Below are positions 1 to 8,209 of a DNA stretch of 56,861 nucleotides, one piece after another. The stretch is taken from contig NZ_QDIE01000011.1 in the NCBI RefSeq assembly GCF_003957255.1, positions 1-56,861 of the forward strand. The letters are read 5' to 3'. Numbering within the stretch: the first letter of the stretch is position 1; each line of letters begins with the position of its first letter. Under the pieces are notes generated by a model. That model was given only the letters and a program-made list of their open reading frames with translations. It was not told the origin of the DNA and made no database searches. Source of the DNA: Actinotignum sanguinis (lineage in GTDB: Bacteria; Actinomycetota; Actinomycetes; Actinomycetales; Actinomycetaceae). Both the position numbers and the translations under genes were made by a program.

Positions 1-633
1 TTGCGGGGTATCTCCTTTCGAGGATAGGTAGGAGTTGATTCGAAAGGTACCCGCGATGGTCGCCTTTGTGTATACCGACACGAGGATCACCGCGGGATAC
101 AGATACACCACACTAACGGACGCAACCGCGTACCTATCGAATTCGGCGATAAAGAAAAACAGCGTGCATTCCGCCGGAAATTCTTTGGGGTGGTCTATCA
201 AAATGCTGAGCTTTACGGCCCCATGAGCGCAGTGGAAAACGTTGCGCTTCCACTCCTCTTTTCCGAGGATAAAGAAGTACGGAAATATGCTATTGGCCGG
301 GCCCGCACATTATTAGAAGAACTCGAAGTCGAATCTATCCACATCCCCGCTTCCCAGCTCTCCGGAGGGGAACGGCAACGCACATCTTTGGCCCGTGCAC
401 TCATCACCGAACCGAAGTTCATTCTTGCGGATGAACCAACCGGAAGTCTTGATGATCTCACCAAAAATCGCGTTGCGGACTTGCTCTTCGAGAAACAACG
501 GCTCCACGGCTTCGGTATTCTTTTCGTTACTCACGATCACGAGCTGGCCCGCCAGGCCGATTCATATGCCTTCCTCACTCACCAAGGGCTCCGCGATTCC
601 CAGCCGTCCGGAAACGGTGATGGCCATGAGTGA
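1..633 (+). pseudogene. ABC transporter ATP-binding protein, N-terminal part degraded or missing
   Basis: The ATPase half of a MacB/LolD-like exporter. From about position 165 the reading frame is good: a Q-loop ([10 protein letters not shown]), signature LSGGERQR, Walker [14 protein letters not shown] and H-switch VTHDHELA. Upstream the same frame has a stop at 25-27 and no GxxGxGKS Walker A, although only about 20 codons separate a plausible LRGISF opening from the part before the Q-loop, where about 40 residues are normal. Without a P-loop the product could not bind ATP normally. Either the gene has an internal deletion or the contig start is misjoined. It overlaps the permease downstream, so the two formed one transcriptional unit. 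Confidence 0.6.
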
Positions 634-2782
634 CCCGCTTTCCGCAATTATTCGGATGCCCACCTGGAGGCGCCTCTGCCTCGCGTTTTTTGTTAGCGCT
701 TTTATTCTGGCAGTAACCAGCATTGGCATGATTAGCGCAGGTTATAGCGGTGCCGCCCAGCGCAGCCCCATCCCCGCGGGAGTGCCAGCGCAGACCAACG
801 CGGATACCATCGCGCTTTTCAGTTACGGCTGGGATTCTCTGGAAACTGAACAATACGGTGTTTACTACTACATCCGCACAAATGATACCGCTCCCCCACC
901 ACCTGGCTTAGATTCGTGGCCAACTCCTGGCTCAACCGCGGCTTCTCCCGAGCTTTATGAAGCCCTCCGTAGCGAGCGTGGATCTTCTTCCACCCAAAAT
1001 ATGGCCGTTATTGCGCCGCAGTTTTTGACACAGCCCACTGAAAAACTGGCCTACGTCTTCCCCTCCCGTGCCCAAGCCCAGCTTGATAAGTTCACTCCAA
1101 TTTCGGCCTACGGCGGCAACCTGGCATCGGTGAGCGAAATGCTCAACTACCAGAATATGTGGATGTTGCAGGCCGTCTTCGCCCTCATGTTCATCCCCGC
1201 CGCCGCTCTGGGTATTTTCACCGCTGCCCGTATTGACCACCAGCGCTGGAGGGACCTATCCCGCATTTTCCGCGTCCTCGCGCTTCCCCACCGCGATTTA
1301 CGCGCTCTGATTCTTCGATACGTGACGCCCAGCCTGCTGTACGGGATTGCCGGGGCGGTCATTATCCTGGCTGTCTTCTGCACGCTGCCGATCCGTCTGC
1401 CTTTCACAGGTTTCGTCACCACACCCTCCGATTACAGATCCGCGTTAATCTTGCTTCTTCTCCTCGCAACCCTCGGGCTGGTATGCGCCACATTCCTGAC
1501 CGTGAGCGCCATCGCTACGCATCTGAATAAAACATCAGGAACAGCTCACCGCGGCTCAGAATTACGCTGGTATCACTATGTGTGCGCCCTGGTTTTCCTC
1601 ACGATACTATGCGGGTTAATCCCCCTGGTTTCTCTCCTATCCGATATTCCCATTATTGAGCTAACAACGATCATCTACGCGGCATGCACGATTGTGGCGT
1701 GCACCGTTCTCCCCGGAACCATCACGCTTATCTCAGCGCTCACGGGCAGGCTCACCGCCGCGCTCGGAAAACGCCGCCACGCCGGCGCACTCCTCCTGGT
1801 CGGAACGGCCCTGCGCAGCGCACCACGCATGGCTGGTAAAACTGCAACAATTCTCGCCTTTGCCCTATTCTTCGTATCCCAACTTCAGTTGTGGCAGGGG
1901 ACCCTGGGGCGCGATTCGCGGGGAATCGAGATATACCAGGCTCAATTCGGCCATATTCTTGAGGGGGACGACAACGCACCAGCCGTCCTCGAGCACTTCC
2001 GCACGGGTCTGGATCAGATTCCAGAAGCAACCTGGGTTCTCATGTATATGGATCGAGCCGAGAGCGGTGATCGTGAACTGACGGTCTCCGCAACAGATGA
2101 GAATCTTCGGAAACTGGGGGTTGCTGCCGGCACCGTTCATGAACTCAACACCAATTCTTCCCCTTCCGACTCAATTCTGGAACAGCGCGCGAGCCTGTTA
2201 CGGGTCGAGCGAGTGTATTACACCTCCCTCACGGAAGCTCATCCGGAAAGCCGCTTAGCTCTTTATTCGGACGGAATCCACCGTTTTGACGCGAAACAGG
2301 TCATCAACCTTGGCCGGAGCGTCGCACCTTTTTACAGGTTTGACACTCCCGCTTCTTCCTCAGTGATCGGATCACAACGTCTCATCCACCAGGGGCACTG
2401 GCTGACATTCGCCACGGTAGGAGGATGTATTCTCCTCACCTTAGCCACTCTCATCTGGACAGCTTCTCAAGCACGACTGAAGCCAGAGGAATGCGGCCCA
2501 CTTGCCATAAGCAATGTTCCTCGCTCTGCCGCTCGCAGACTCACAATGTCCAGATTTATGGTTCCGGTGTGGATCGCCATCGCGCTCTCCTTCCCCATGA
2601 CCTACGTTTTTGGCTATATCCACATTGACCCGCTTTTCGGCGTAACTATCCCCTGGCCGGCACTCTTAGCAAGTGCGGCATGCGTGGTGCTGTGTGCCTG
2701 GATCATCGGTCACTACGTGGCTAGGGCGTCCGCGAATACCGCGGACGCCTGGACTCCCGGCAGGAGCCAAGGTGAGCTTTAG
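620..2782 (+). CDS. FtsX-family ABC transporter permease
   Basis: About 720 residues. One transmembrane segment near the N terminus (FVSAFILAVTSIGMISAG), a roughly 180-residue extracytoplasmic part, a cluster of membrane segments in the middle (AVFALMFIPAAALGIFTAARI and following), a second extracytoplasmic part, and two or three closing helices. This is the layout of large FtsX/MacB-type permeases that export lipids, peptides or drugs or act in envelope stress. It overlaps the upstream ATPase gene by 14 bases (ATG at 620; a second in-frame ATG at 626 is equally possible). Substrate unknown. It converges with the pfkB gene with no spacing at all. If the partner ATPase is really broken, this permease may be non-functional. 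Confidence 0.75.
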   Translation: MAMSDPLSAIIRMPTWRRLCLAFFVSAFILAVTSIGMISAGYSGAAQRSPIPAGVPAQTNADTIALFSYGWDSLETEQYGVYYYIRTNDTAPPPPGLDSWPTPGSTAASPELYEALRSERGSSSTQNMAVIAPQFLTQPTEKLAYVFPSRAQAQLDKFTPISAYGGNLASVSEMLNYQNMWMLQAVFALMFIPAAALGIFTAARIDHQRWRDLSRIFRVLALPHRDLRALILRYVTPSLLYGIAGAVIILAVFCTLPIRLPFTGFVTTPSDYRSALILLLLLATLGLVCATFLTVSAIATHLNKTSGTAHRGSELRWYHYVCALVFLTILCGLIPLVSLLSDIPIIELTTIIYAACTIVACTVLPGTITLISALTGRLTAALGKRRHAGALLLVGTALRSAPRMAGKTATILAFALFFVSQLQLWQGTLGRDSRGIEIYQAQFGHILEGDDNAPAVLEHFRTGLDQIPEATWVLMYMDRAESGDRELTVSATDENLRKLGVAAGTVHELNTNSSPSDSILEQRASLLRVERVYYTSLTEAHPESRLALYSDGIHRFDAKQVINLGRSVAPFYRFDTPASSSVIGSQRLIHQGHWLTFATVGGCILLTLATLIWTASQARLKPEECGPLAISNVPRSAARRLTMSRFMVPVWIAIALSFPMTYVFGYIHIDPLFGVTIPWPALLASAACVVLCAWIIGHYVARASANTADAWTPGRSQGEL

Positions 2783-3721
2783 CTAGCGCGCCACTTCGCC
2801 GCCGGAGATCTCCGCGATGGTGAGTTCTTCGCGGGTGGGCCCGCCTTCCCAGTCCCCGATGGTTCCCACTGCGAAGGCTCCCAGCAGGTGCCCGCGATCC
2901 AGGCGTTCCGCGAAGGAGAGCCCCTCGAGCCACCCGGAAAGATAACCAGCCACGAAAGCATCGCCAGCCCCGATGGTATCCACCACGGTGACCCGCCGCC
3001 CCGGTCGTTCCACCGACTCGGTGGGGGTGGTCACGCGCGCCGTCGTCGAATCTTTCCACACTACTTCCGCAACGCCCCAGTCCAGCAGGCGCTGAGTTGC
3101 CGCGGCCACCCCGGATTCACCGGTGAGCAGCTCCAGTTCCTCCGTGCCGCCGAAAACCACATGCGCCCCGCGCGCGATCTGCGCGAGCACCGGGGCTGCG
3201 TCCGTGGCATCCCAGAGCCGGGAACGGAAATTAACGTCAAAGGAGACCGGCACCCCGCGCTCCCCGGCCAGTTCCACCGCGAGCATCGCGGCAGCACGCG
3301 CCTCCTCCCCGAGCGCCGGAGTGATACCCGTCAGGTGCACAATTTTCGGCTCCAGATCAAACATGGCGCGAATCTGCGCGGCGGTAATGAGGCGCCCGGC
3401 GGAGAACTTACGGTGGTAATCCACCGCAAAAGTCCCCAACCCCGCATGGCGCGAAACTAGCACCCCGGTAGGCGCGGTGGTGATCTGGCGGGCGTGATCC
3501 CAGCGCACGCCCTCGCCGCGCAGGGTACGCATAATCATGTAGCCAAACAGATCCTTGCCGACGCTCCCGACCCAGGCGGTGGAATGCCCCAGCCGCGCCA
3601 TCCCGATGGCAACATTCGTTTCCGCACCGCCGAACGACGCGCGCGGCCGCGCTCCGATCTGCGGGGATTCCGTGAAGGTGAGAGCCCCCATCGATTCGCC
3701 AAAAGTCACCAGATCCGTCAT
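2783..3721 (-). CDS. PfkB-family carbohydrate kinase
   Basis: 312 residues, the normal length for ribokinase/2-keto-3-deoxygluconate kinase-type enzymes that phosphorylate a sugar or sugar acid with ATP. The N terminus (MTDLVTFGESMGALTF) matches KDG kinase-like members; PfkB signature 1 is around GGAETNVAIGMARLG; signature 2 is VVDTIGAGDAFVAGY near residue 255 and carries the catalytic Asp of the GAGD motif. The start is fixed by AAGGAGG just upstream; extending the frame further gives only basic low-complexity sequence. It stands alone, converging with the permease gene and diverging from gltS, so the substrate cannot be read from context. Confidence 0.85.
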   Translation of the reverse strand: MTDLVTFGESMGALTFTESPQIGARPRASFGGAETNVAIGMARLGHSTAWVGSVGKDLFGYMIMRTLRGEGVRWDHARQITTAPTGVLVSRHAGLGTFAVDYHRKFSAGRLITAAQIRAMFDLEPKIVHLTGITPALGEEARAAAMLAVELAGERGVPVSFDVNFRSRLWDATDAAPVLAQIARGAHVVFGGTEELELLTGESGVAAATQRLLDWGVAEVVWKDSTTARVTTPTESVERPGRRVTVVDTIGAGDAFVAGYLSGWLEGLSFAERLDRGHLLGAFAVGTIGDWEGGPTREELTIAEISGGEVAR

Positions 3722-4051
3722 ATTTTTCCTCCTTGACGACGACGCCGCCCGCGCCCCGCAGCCCCGGCCTTGTGCGCCGGCGCAGCTCACGTGGCGGTCA
3801 CCATAGCCATCATATCGAGGGGGAGCACGCGCGGGAGGAGAGGCCCGGCGTCGTCGTTAATAAAGGGAAAAGCACGCGGAGCACGCCGCCACGAGACGCA
3901 ACCACCCGCGTGAAACTCAGCACATCACAGCTCCCGGCGCCCCACGTAACTAAAACATCACGGGAGTTTTACTGTATCTTTACCAATGGGAGGAGGTTCC
4001 ACGCACCTCTCCCGTCAGCTTCGCGCAACTATCGCAACCGTAGGAGGGACG
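3722..4051. other. Intergenic region between pfkB and gltS
   Basis: About 330 bases between two divergent starts, presumably with both promoters. It contains one exact copy of the recurrent 11-mer ACGACGACGCC (3736-3746) next to the pfkB ribosome site, and a purine-rich stretch near 3820-3880. An AT-richer segment near 3945-3990 probably carries the gltS promoter. No coding region is credible. Confidence 0.4.
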
Positions 4052-5485
4052 ATGAACGCATATACGCCGTGGACCATGCTGGTCGACGCCGGAATGATTG
4101 GCCTGCTGCTCGCCATTGGGGTGTTCCTGCGCGCCCGGGTGAAGTGGCTGCAGAATATGCTGGTTCCCGCCTCGGTGATCGCCGGTGCGCTGGGGCTGCT
4201 GCTCGGCCCGAATGTGCTCGGGGCGGTAGCGAAAAGCCGCGGCTGGCATATCGGCTCCTGGCAGGTGACCGGGATCCCCTTCTCCGAACACATGGGCACC
4301 TACGCCTCGATTCTTATCGTCATTGTGTTCGCCTGCATGGCTCTCACCGATGATTTCGATATCCGCAAAGTCAATAAAGCGGTAGGCGGCTTCGCGTCCT
4401 ACGGGGTGCTTATGTACGGGGCGCAGGTGGCGCTCGGCATGGCCTTCGCGCTGTTGTTCCTCACCCCGGTACTCGGTTCGCCGGACGTACTGGGAATTAT
4501 GCTTTTCACCGGCTGGGCCGGCGGCTTCGGAACCGCCGCGGCCGTGGGCAATATTTACGCGGAAAACGGGCAGCCGGAAGTGGCGTCGCTGGCCTTTACC
4601 TCGGCCACGGTCGGACTGCTGGTCGGGGTGATCGGTGGGATTATCCTCGCGAAATTCGGGGCGCGGCGCGGGCAGGCCAAGGCCTTCCGCGGCATGGAGT
4701 CCCTACCCGATGAACTCCGCACCGGGGTGCTCGACGCCAATAAACGCCGCCCGGCGCTGGGCTACCACACCTTCTCCGGCGGCTCGATTGAAACGCTTTC
4801 CTTCGAGGTGGGGATTGTGAGCCTGGTAGCGGTGGCCGGCTACGGCATCGGCCAGCTCCTCAAGCATCTTTTCCCCGGCATTTCCTTCCCGCTTTTCGCC
4901 ATCGCCTTCCTGGTGGGCATCGTGGTGCGCATCGTTATGAACGGGGTTGGGGCATCCCACCTGCTCGACGCGGGCACCCTGCGCTCGGTATCCGGGCTGT
5001 GCACGGACATTCTTATCGTGTGCGGTATCGCGTCGATTCGGCCGGAATTTGTATCTGATCACGTCCTCGCTCTCGGGCTCCTCTTCCTCTTCGGCCTTAT
5101 CCTGTGCACGTCCTTAGGGCTGGTGGTGGCCCCGCGGCTCATGGGCGAAGGCTGGTTCGAACGCCAGCTCTTCACCTGGGGCTGGGCCACCGGCTCGGTC
5201 TCCACCGGCCTGGCGCTGCTACGCATCGTGGACCCCAAGCTGGAATCGGGCACCATCGAGCAATTCGGTTACGCCTACCTACCCGTGGTGCCGGTGGAGA
5301 TTTCGGCGGTATCCTTCGTGCCGGTGATGGCGCTGGCCGGTATGGGATGGGCCGTGGTGGGCGTCTGGGGCGCCATCGCGGTGCTCGGGCTGCTGGGCGG
5401 CTGGTGGGTGGTGCGTTCCGGGCACGCGAATACCCACGGCGAACCCGGGCCGGTGGGGACCCTGGGTACCGGGTTTACCGGCTAG
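4052..5485 (+). CDS. gltS: Sodium:glutamate symporter (ESS family)
   Basis: 477 residues with about 11-12 hydrophobic segments. It matches GltS/ESS transporters, which take up glutamate with sodium: N-terminal MLVDAGMIGLLLAIGVFLR, the glycine-rich re-entrant loop AGGFGTAAAVGNIYAENG, and a second pseudo-symmetric half after a cytoplasmic linker (about residues 215-260). Family length is 400-480. TAGGAGGG 5 bases before ATG 4052 fixes the start. A strong hairpin follows the stop. With glutamate dehydrogenase 3 kb downstream it fits glutamate/ammonia metabolism, though the genes are not in one operon. Substrate specificity is inferred from the family only. Confidence 0.8.
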   Translation: MNAYTPWTMLVDAGMIGLLLAIGVFLRARVKWLQNMLVPASVIAGALGLLLGPNVLGAVAKSRGWHIGSWQVTGIPFSEHMGTYASILIVIVFACMALTDDFDIRKVNKAVGGFASYGVLMYGAQVALGMAFALLFLTPVLGSPDVLGIMLFTGWAGGFGTAAAVGNIYAENGQPEVASLAFTSATVGLLVGVIGGIILAKFGARRGQAKAFRGMESLPDELRTGVLDANKRRPALGYHTFSGGSIETLSFEVGIVSLVAVAGYGIGQLLKHLFPGISFPLFAIAFLVGIVVRIVMNGVGASHLLDAGTLRSVSGLCTDILIVCGIASIRPEFVSDHVLALGLLFLFGLILCTSLGLVVAPRLMGEGWFERQLFTWGWATGSVSTGLALLRIVDPKLESGTIEQFGYAYLPVVPVEISAVSFVPVMALAGMGWAVVGVWGAIAVLGLLGGWWVVRSGHANTHGEPGPVGTLGTGFTG

Positions 5486-5500
5486 GCGGCCCGCGCCGAT

Positions 5501-5529
5501 GCGAGGGCGCAAAACCGCCGCGCCCTCGC
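5501..5529 (+). terminator. Stem-loop terminator after gltS
   Basis: GCGAGGGCGC and GCGCCCTCGC form a perfect 10-bp stem around a 9-base loop, 15 bases after the gltS stop. The downstream T-run is poor, as is common in high-GC hosts. Confidence 0.6.
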
Positions 5530-5583
5530 TCAGGAAGAAATTTTCCGCCGTCCGTTATCTATTTAAAGCTTTCTCGGGCACAC

Positions 5584-5589
5584 TAGAAT
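5584..5589 (+). promoter_or_regulatory. Candidate -10 element for the holin-like/DUF3618 operon
   Basis: TAGAAT sits in an AT-richer patch 41 bases before the ATG at 5631. No clear -35 hexamer is seen. Confidence 0.4.
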
Positions 5590-5630
5590 GTATCTATCGC
5601 CACGTTATTGGCCGACGCAAAGGGGATGTG

Positions 5631-6131
5631 ATGGCGCAAAAAGATGTTGAGAACGCACGGGCAAGCACCACCGGGCCGCTTCCGGGCTCCGGCTACGTGG
5701 CGTCCTCCTCCGAAGAAGCACGGGCCGCGGCGGCGCGCGAACCGAACCGCCGCACCGTGGGCGAATTGTTCTCCTCCGCCACGGCGCAATTCTCCACCCT
5801 GGTTCGTGATGAAATTCAGTACACCCAGGCCAGCCTCAAGCACAAAGTCCTCAACCTCGGGATGGGCGGGGTGTTCCTCGCCGTGGCCGGCGTGCTGGCC
5901 TTGTTTATGTTCGGTTTCCTGCTGCACGCGGCGGCCGCCTTCTTCGCGATGGTCTTTGGTGGGCGCTGGTGGGCCGGCTACCTGATGGTCGCGGGAATTC
6001 TGCTCCTTATTATTGCGGTGCTCGCGCTGCTGGGCCTCCTCAAGCTCAAGAAATCCGGAAAGTATCCAACTAATCTTGTTGGCGGCCTGAGCAAGGACGT
6101 CGACGCCGTGAAGAAAGGCCTGTCGAAGTGA
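5631..6131 (+). CDS. Phage-holin-superfamily (actinobacterial) envelope protein
   Basis: 166 residues. A hydrophilic N-terminal region (1-60) is followed by two long hydrophobic hairpin segments (about 75-105 and 115-140) and a short basic tail (KLKKSGKYPTNLVGGLSKDV). This is the pattern of the 'phage holin family protein' (Phage_holin_3_6/DUF1469) that accompanies DUF3618 proteins in actinobacterial chromosomes. Despite the name it is not prophage-derived; there are no phage genes nearby. AAAGGGGA lies before the ATG. Its stop overlaps the GTG start of the next gene (GTGA), indicating translational coupling. Role unknown; probably cell-envelope related. Confidence 0.8.
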   Translation: MAQKDVENARASTTGPLPGSGYVASSSEEARAAAAREPNRRTVGELFSSATAQFSTLVRDEIQYTQASLKHKVLNLGMGGVFLAVAGVLALFMFGFLLHAAAAFFAMVFGGRWWAGYLMVAGILLLIIAVLALLGLLKLKKSGKYPTNLVGGLSKDVDAVKKGLSK

Positions 6132-6829
6132 GCGCTTCCGATAACCGTAAACCTGAAGATATCCAGCGCGATATCGAGCGCACTCGCGCGGAGCTCACCG
6201 CCACGGTGAATGAGCTGGTTGACCGCCTCGATCCGCGCACGAATATCAAAAACGCAACAGACGCCGCGAAGGACAAGATGGCTTCCACCACGGCCACCCT
6301 GAAAGATAAGGCTGCCGCGTTTGCTGAGGCCGCGAAGGATAAAACTGCTGCTTTCACCGAGAGCGCCAAGAGCACCGCGGCCGACGCCTCTGCCAAGGCC
6401 TCCGATTTCGCGCACACCGCGAAGGCGAAGGTAAGCGACCTGGCCGATTCCGCGAAGGAACACTTCGCCGGCGCGGGTGCCAGTGCCGGGGGCGTTGATG
6501 ACTGCGGCCCGTGCGGTTGCGGTTGTGCCGATTCTGACGCAGCGGTTGCGGAATGCGAATGCGGCGGAGCTTGCGGCGGCGATGGCGCGTGTGAGTGCGG
6601 TGGCGGTGCGTGCGGTGGCGCGCATCATTACGACGACGCCGCAGCTGGCCACGGGTGCTCGGGCCATTGTTCCGCGGCCCATCTCTCCCCCCGCCAGGTA
6701 GTTCAAGATGTCATTGACGATGCTCGGCGGGGGGAACAAACCGGCCTCGCCGTGGTAGCTGGCCTCGGGATTGCCGCCTTGGGTGCGGCCACGCTGCTGG
6801 GCGGTGTTCTCTTCAAGCGTGGCGCGTGA
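6128..6829 (+). CDS. DUF3618 protein with a cysteine-rich insertion
   Basis: 233 residues, GTG start overlapping the previous stop. Residues 1-45 are the DUF3618 signature (KPEDIQRDIERTRAELTATVNELVDRLDPR). Residues 45-115 are an alanine/lysine-rich LEA-like helical repeat (AAKDK, AKST, ASAKA). Residues about 120-180 form an unusual Cys/Gly/His-rich block with 12 cysteines in CGPCGCGC, CECGGAC and CECGGGAC clusters, then HH and HGCSGHC. The C terminus is one transmembrane helix ending in basic residues. Ordinary DUF3618 proteins lack the Cys block, which looks like a metal-binding or redox module (inference). Translationally coupled to the holin-like gene. Confidence 0.75.
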   Translation: MSASDNRKPEDIQRDIERTRAELTATVNELVDRLDPRTNIKNATDAAKDKMASTTATLKDKAAAFAEAAKDKTAAFTESAKSTAADASAKASDFAHTAKAKVSDLADSAKEHFAGAGASAGGVDDCGPCGCGCADSDAAVAECECGGACGGDGACECGGGACGGAHHYDDAAAGHGCSGHCSAAHLSPRQVVQDVIDDARRGEQTGLAVVAGLGIAALGAATLLGGVLFKRGA

Positions 6830-7004
6830 CACCTGTCGCGCGGCTCGCCCGATATTTATAGGCCATCTACCTGGGAAAGGTGAGGAGCGCCGTACTATTT
6901 CCGCGTATGTCACATAGCCATCTATGGGCTACAGCGGCTAATATAGGTCACGAAATAGTAAACCGGGCTAGAAGAGCCCAGATGAGATGAAGGGGGTCGA
7001 GCTC

Positions 7005-7262
7005 ATGGGGCGCGGCCGTCAGAAGGCTAAGCAGCGTAAGGTAGCCCGGAATCTCAAGTACTTTACACCGGATACTGATTACGCCGCTCTCGAACGTGAG
7101 CTGGGTATTAATCGTGATGCGCGCCAGGAATCCCACTACGATTCCTCGGATGATCCGTACGCTCGTTACGCAGACTACGCAGATTACAACGAGTCAGATG
7201 ACAATGACGATGACTGGGCGGACGATTACGATCCGAACAATATTCCACCAGCCACCAAATAG
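7005..7262 (+). CDS. DUF3073 domain-containing protein
   Basis: 85 residues. The N terminus MGRGRQKAKQRKVARNLKYF followed by TPDTDYAALERELG is the DUF3073 signature, a small basic protein conserved across actinobacteria with no assigned function. The C-terminal half is very acidic (Asp/Glu/Tyr repeats). AAGGGGG about 9 bases upstream supports the start; an earlier in-frame ATG at 6987 would place the conserved MGRGRQK internally. A perfect terminator follows. Single-gene unit; the upstream region contains the inverted repeat TAGCC/GGCTA around 6913-6929, a possible operator. Confidence 0.85.
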   Translation: MGRGRQKAKQRKVARNLKYFTPDTDYAALERELGINRDARQESHYDSSDDPYARYADYADYNESDDNDDDWADDYDPNNIPPATK

Positions 7263-7283
7263 GTACTCATTCCTTTAACGGAC

Positions 7284-7311
7284 GTGCCGGCAGCCCCGAG
7301 GCTGCCGGCAC
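7284..7311 (+). terminator. Perfect stem-loop terminator after DUF3073 gene
   Basis: GTGCCGGCAGCC, loop CCGA, GGCTGCCGGCAC: a perfect 12-bp stem 21 bases after the stop, followed by AGTTGTTTCC. Confidence 0.85.
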
Positions 7312-7331
7312 AGTTGTTTCCAGAGAGCTAG

Positions 7332-7422
7332 GCGGCTTTCCCGTAAGCGGGCTTTCCCACAAGCCGGGTTCCCCATAAGCCGGATTTCCCGTGGCAGGTT
7401 TGCCGTGGGCCGATTCGCCGTG
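7332..7422. repeat. Degenerate tandem repeat, 14-16 bp period
   Basis: Six adjacent units resembling GCCGGGTTTCCCGTAA: starts at 7332, 7347, 7363, 7379, 7394 and 7408, lengths 15, 16, 16, 15, 14 and 15. The length is not a constant multiple of three, so it is not a coding repeat. It lies between the terminator and composite repeat copy A. Confidence 0.7.
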
Positions 7423-7553
7423 GAATATCTCTCCGACGAGATTATGCCCCGCGAGTTAACCTTCCCGCGAGCTACACCCCGCGGCCCGCAGAGAACCCGA
7501 GCAGCTCTCACCAGACATCGCTGCCTCCGCCAGCATACGCTCCACCGAAACAA

Positions 7554-7841
7554 CAAAATGCAACGGCAACTACATTAACTTTTCTAAATCATGCGCTGAC
7601 GTTGCTTTCTGTGAGCCCCCACGCTGAGGCGTTGCATTCTGTAAGGCCCCGCGCTGAGATGTCGCATTCTGGAAAGACCCCGTGATAGAACGTTGCTTTT
7701 CAGGAGGCCTTGTACCAAGAGGTTGCATCTTGCGAGCCAAACCGCCGAGACGCTACTTTTTACGTGGCCCCATGCCGGGACGTTACTTTCTATTCACTAC
7801 CGCCACAGGGCGTTGCTTTTTGTGAAACCGACGGCGGCACT
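7554..7841 (+). repeat. Composite repeat copy A: type I phased array (8 units)
   Basis: CAAAATGCAAC at 7554-7564 is the reverse complement of the type I 11-mer. Exactly 36 bases later (7565-7600, AT-rich, conserved with copy C) direct units begin at 7601, 7631, 7661, 7692, 7722, 7752, 7782 and 7812: a 30-bp period with a single 31-bp unit. Each opens with GTTGCTTTCTG or a near variant (GTTGCATTCTG, GTCGCATTCTG, GTTACTTTCTA); the following 19 bases are mostly variable with a weak GAG at positions 13-15 and a GGGAC-like end. Too short and too degenerate to be CRISPR. Function unknown. Confidence 0.85.
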
Positions 7842-7866
7842 AACCACGCACCATCACCCCAACTCA

Positions 7867-7973
7867 CAAAGTGGTACTGGAGCTACAACCAACACCCGAT
7901 TCCCTGTCAGCTAGTACCACTTTATAAAAGCCGATGTCGTACAGGACCACTTTGCCCTCACCTCACAGGACAG
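7867..7973 (+). repeat. Composite repeat copy A: type II phased array (2 units)
   Basis: CAAAGTGGTAC at 7867-7877 is the inverted type II 11-mer. Exactly 36 bases later direct units start at 7914 (GTACCACTTTA) and 7944 (GGACCACTTTG), 30 bp apart. The 36-base spacer (opening TGGAGCTACAACCAA) is conserved in copies B and C. Confidence 0.8.
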
Positions 7974-8042
7974 AGCCTCCTACCAACTCACCAAACTAGA
8001 CCTCCCCAACCCCACCAACCCACCACACCAGCGAAGCAGAGT

Positions 8043-8165
8043 CTTTTTCCAGGGTGTACTTCGCATGTACGACATCCGCACTACACCCCAAACAACACAT
8101 ACCAGCCCCGCAGGGCTTCGTGTGACTATTGCAGCTTGTGAGGCTTGTGAGGCTTGTGGGATTCC
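8043..8165 (+). repeat. Composite repeat copy A: hairpin module
   Basis: Homologous to 15660-15800 and 29200-29325 read on the minus strand. It starts with a T-run and GGGTGTACTTCGCATGTAC, has a complementary GGGTGTAGT arm on the other strand and continues through CCCCGCAGGGCTTCGTGTGAC into GTGAGGCTT repeats. The stem changes in a compensatory way relative to copies C and D. An ATG at 8065 opens a short frame whose first ~20 codons resemble those of B and C (MYD...THT.PAG.RV), but coding is not established. Confidence 0.65.
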
Positions 8166-8209
8166 CGCAGGCGATCCACATCTTCGACGCGGCGCTCCAC
8201 GCCCTCGGC

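Noticed and set aside
5631-6131. Prophage holin
   Set aside because: No phage genes nearby; the family is a chromosomal actinobacterial membrane protein paired with DUF3618.
7554-7841. CRISPR array
   Set aside because: The conserved part is only 11 bp, the 19-bp parts share weak end motifs, the first site is inverted, and no cas gene or long leader is present.
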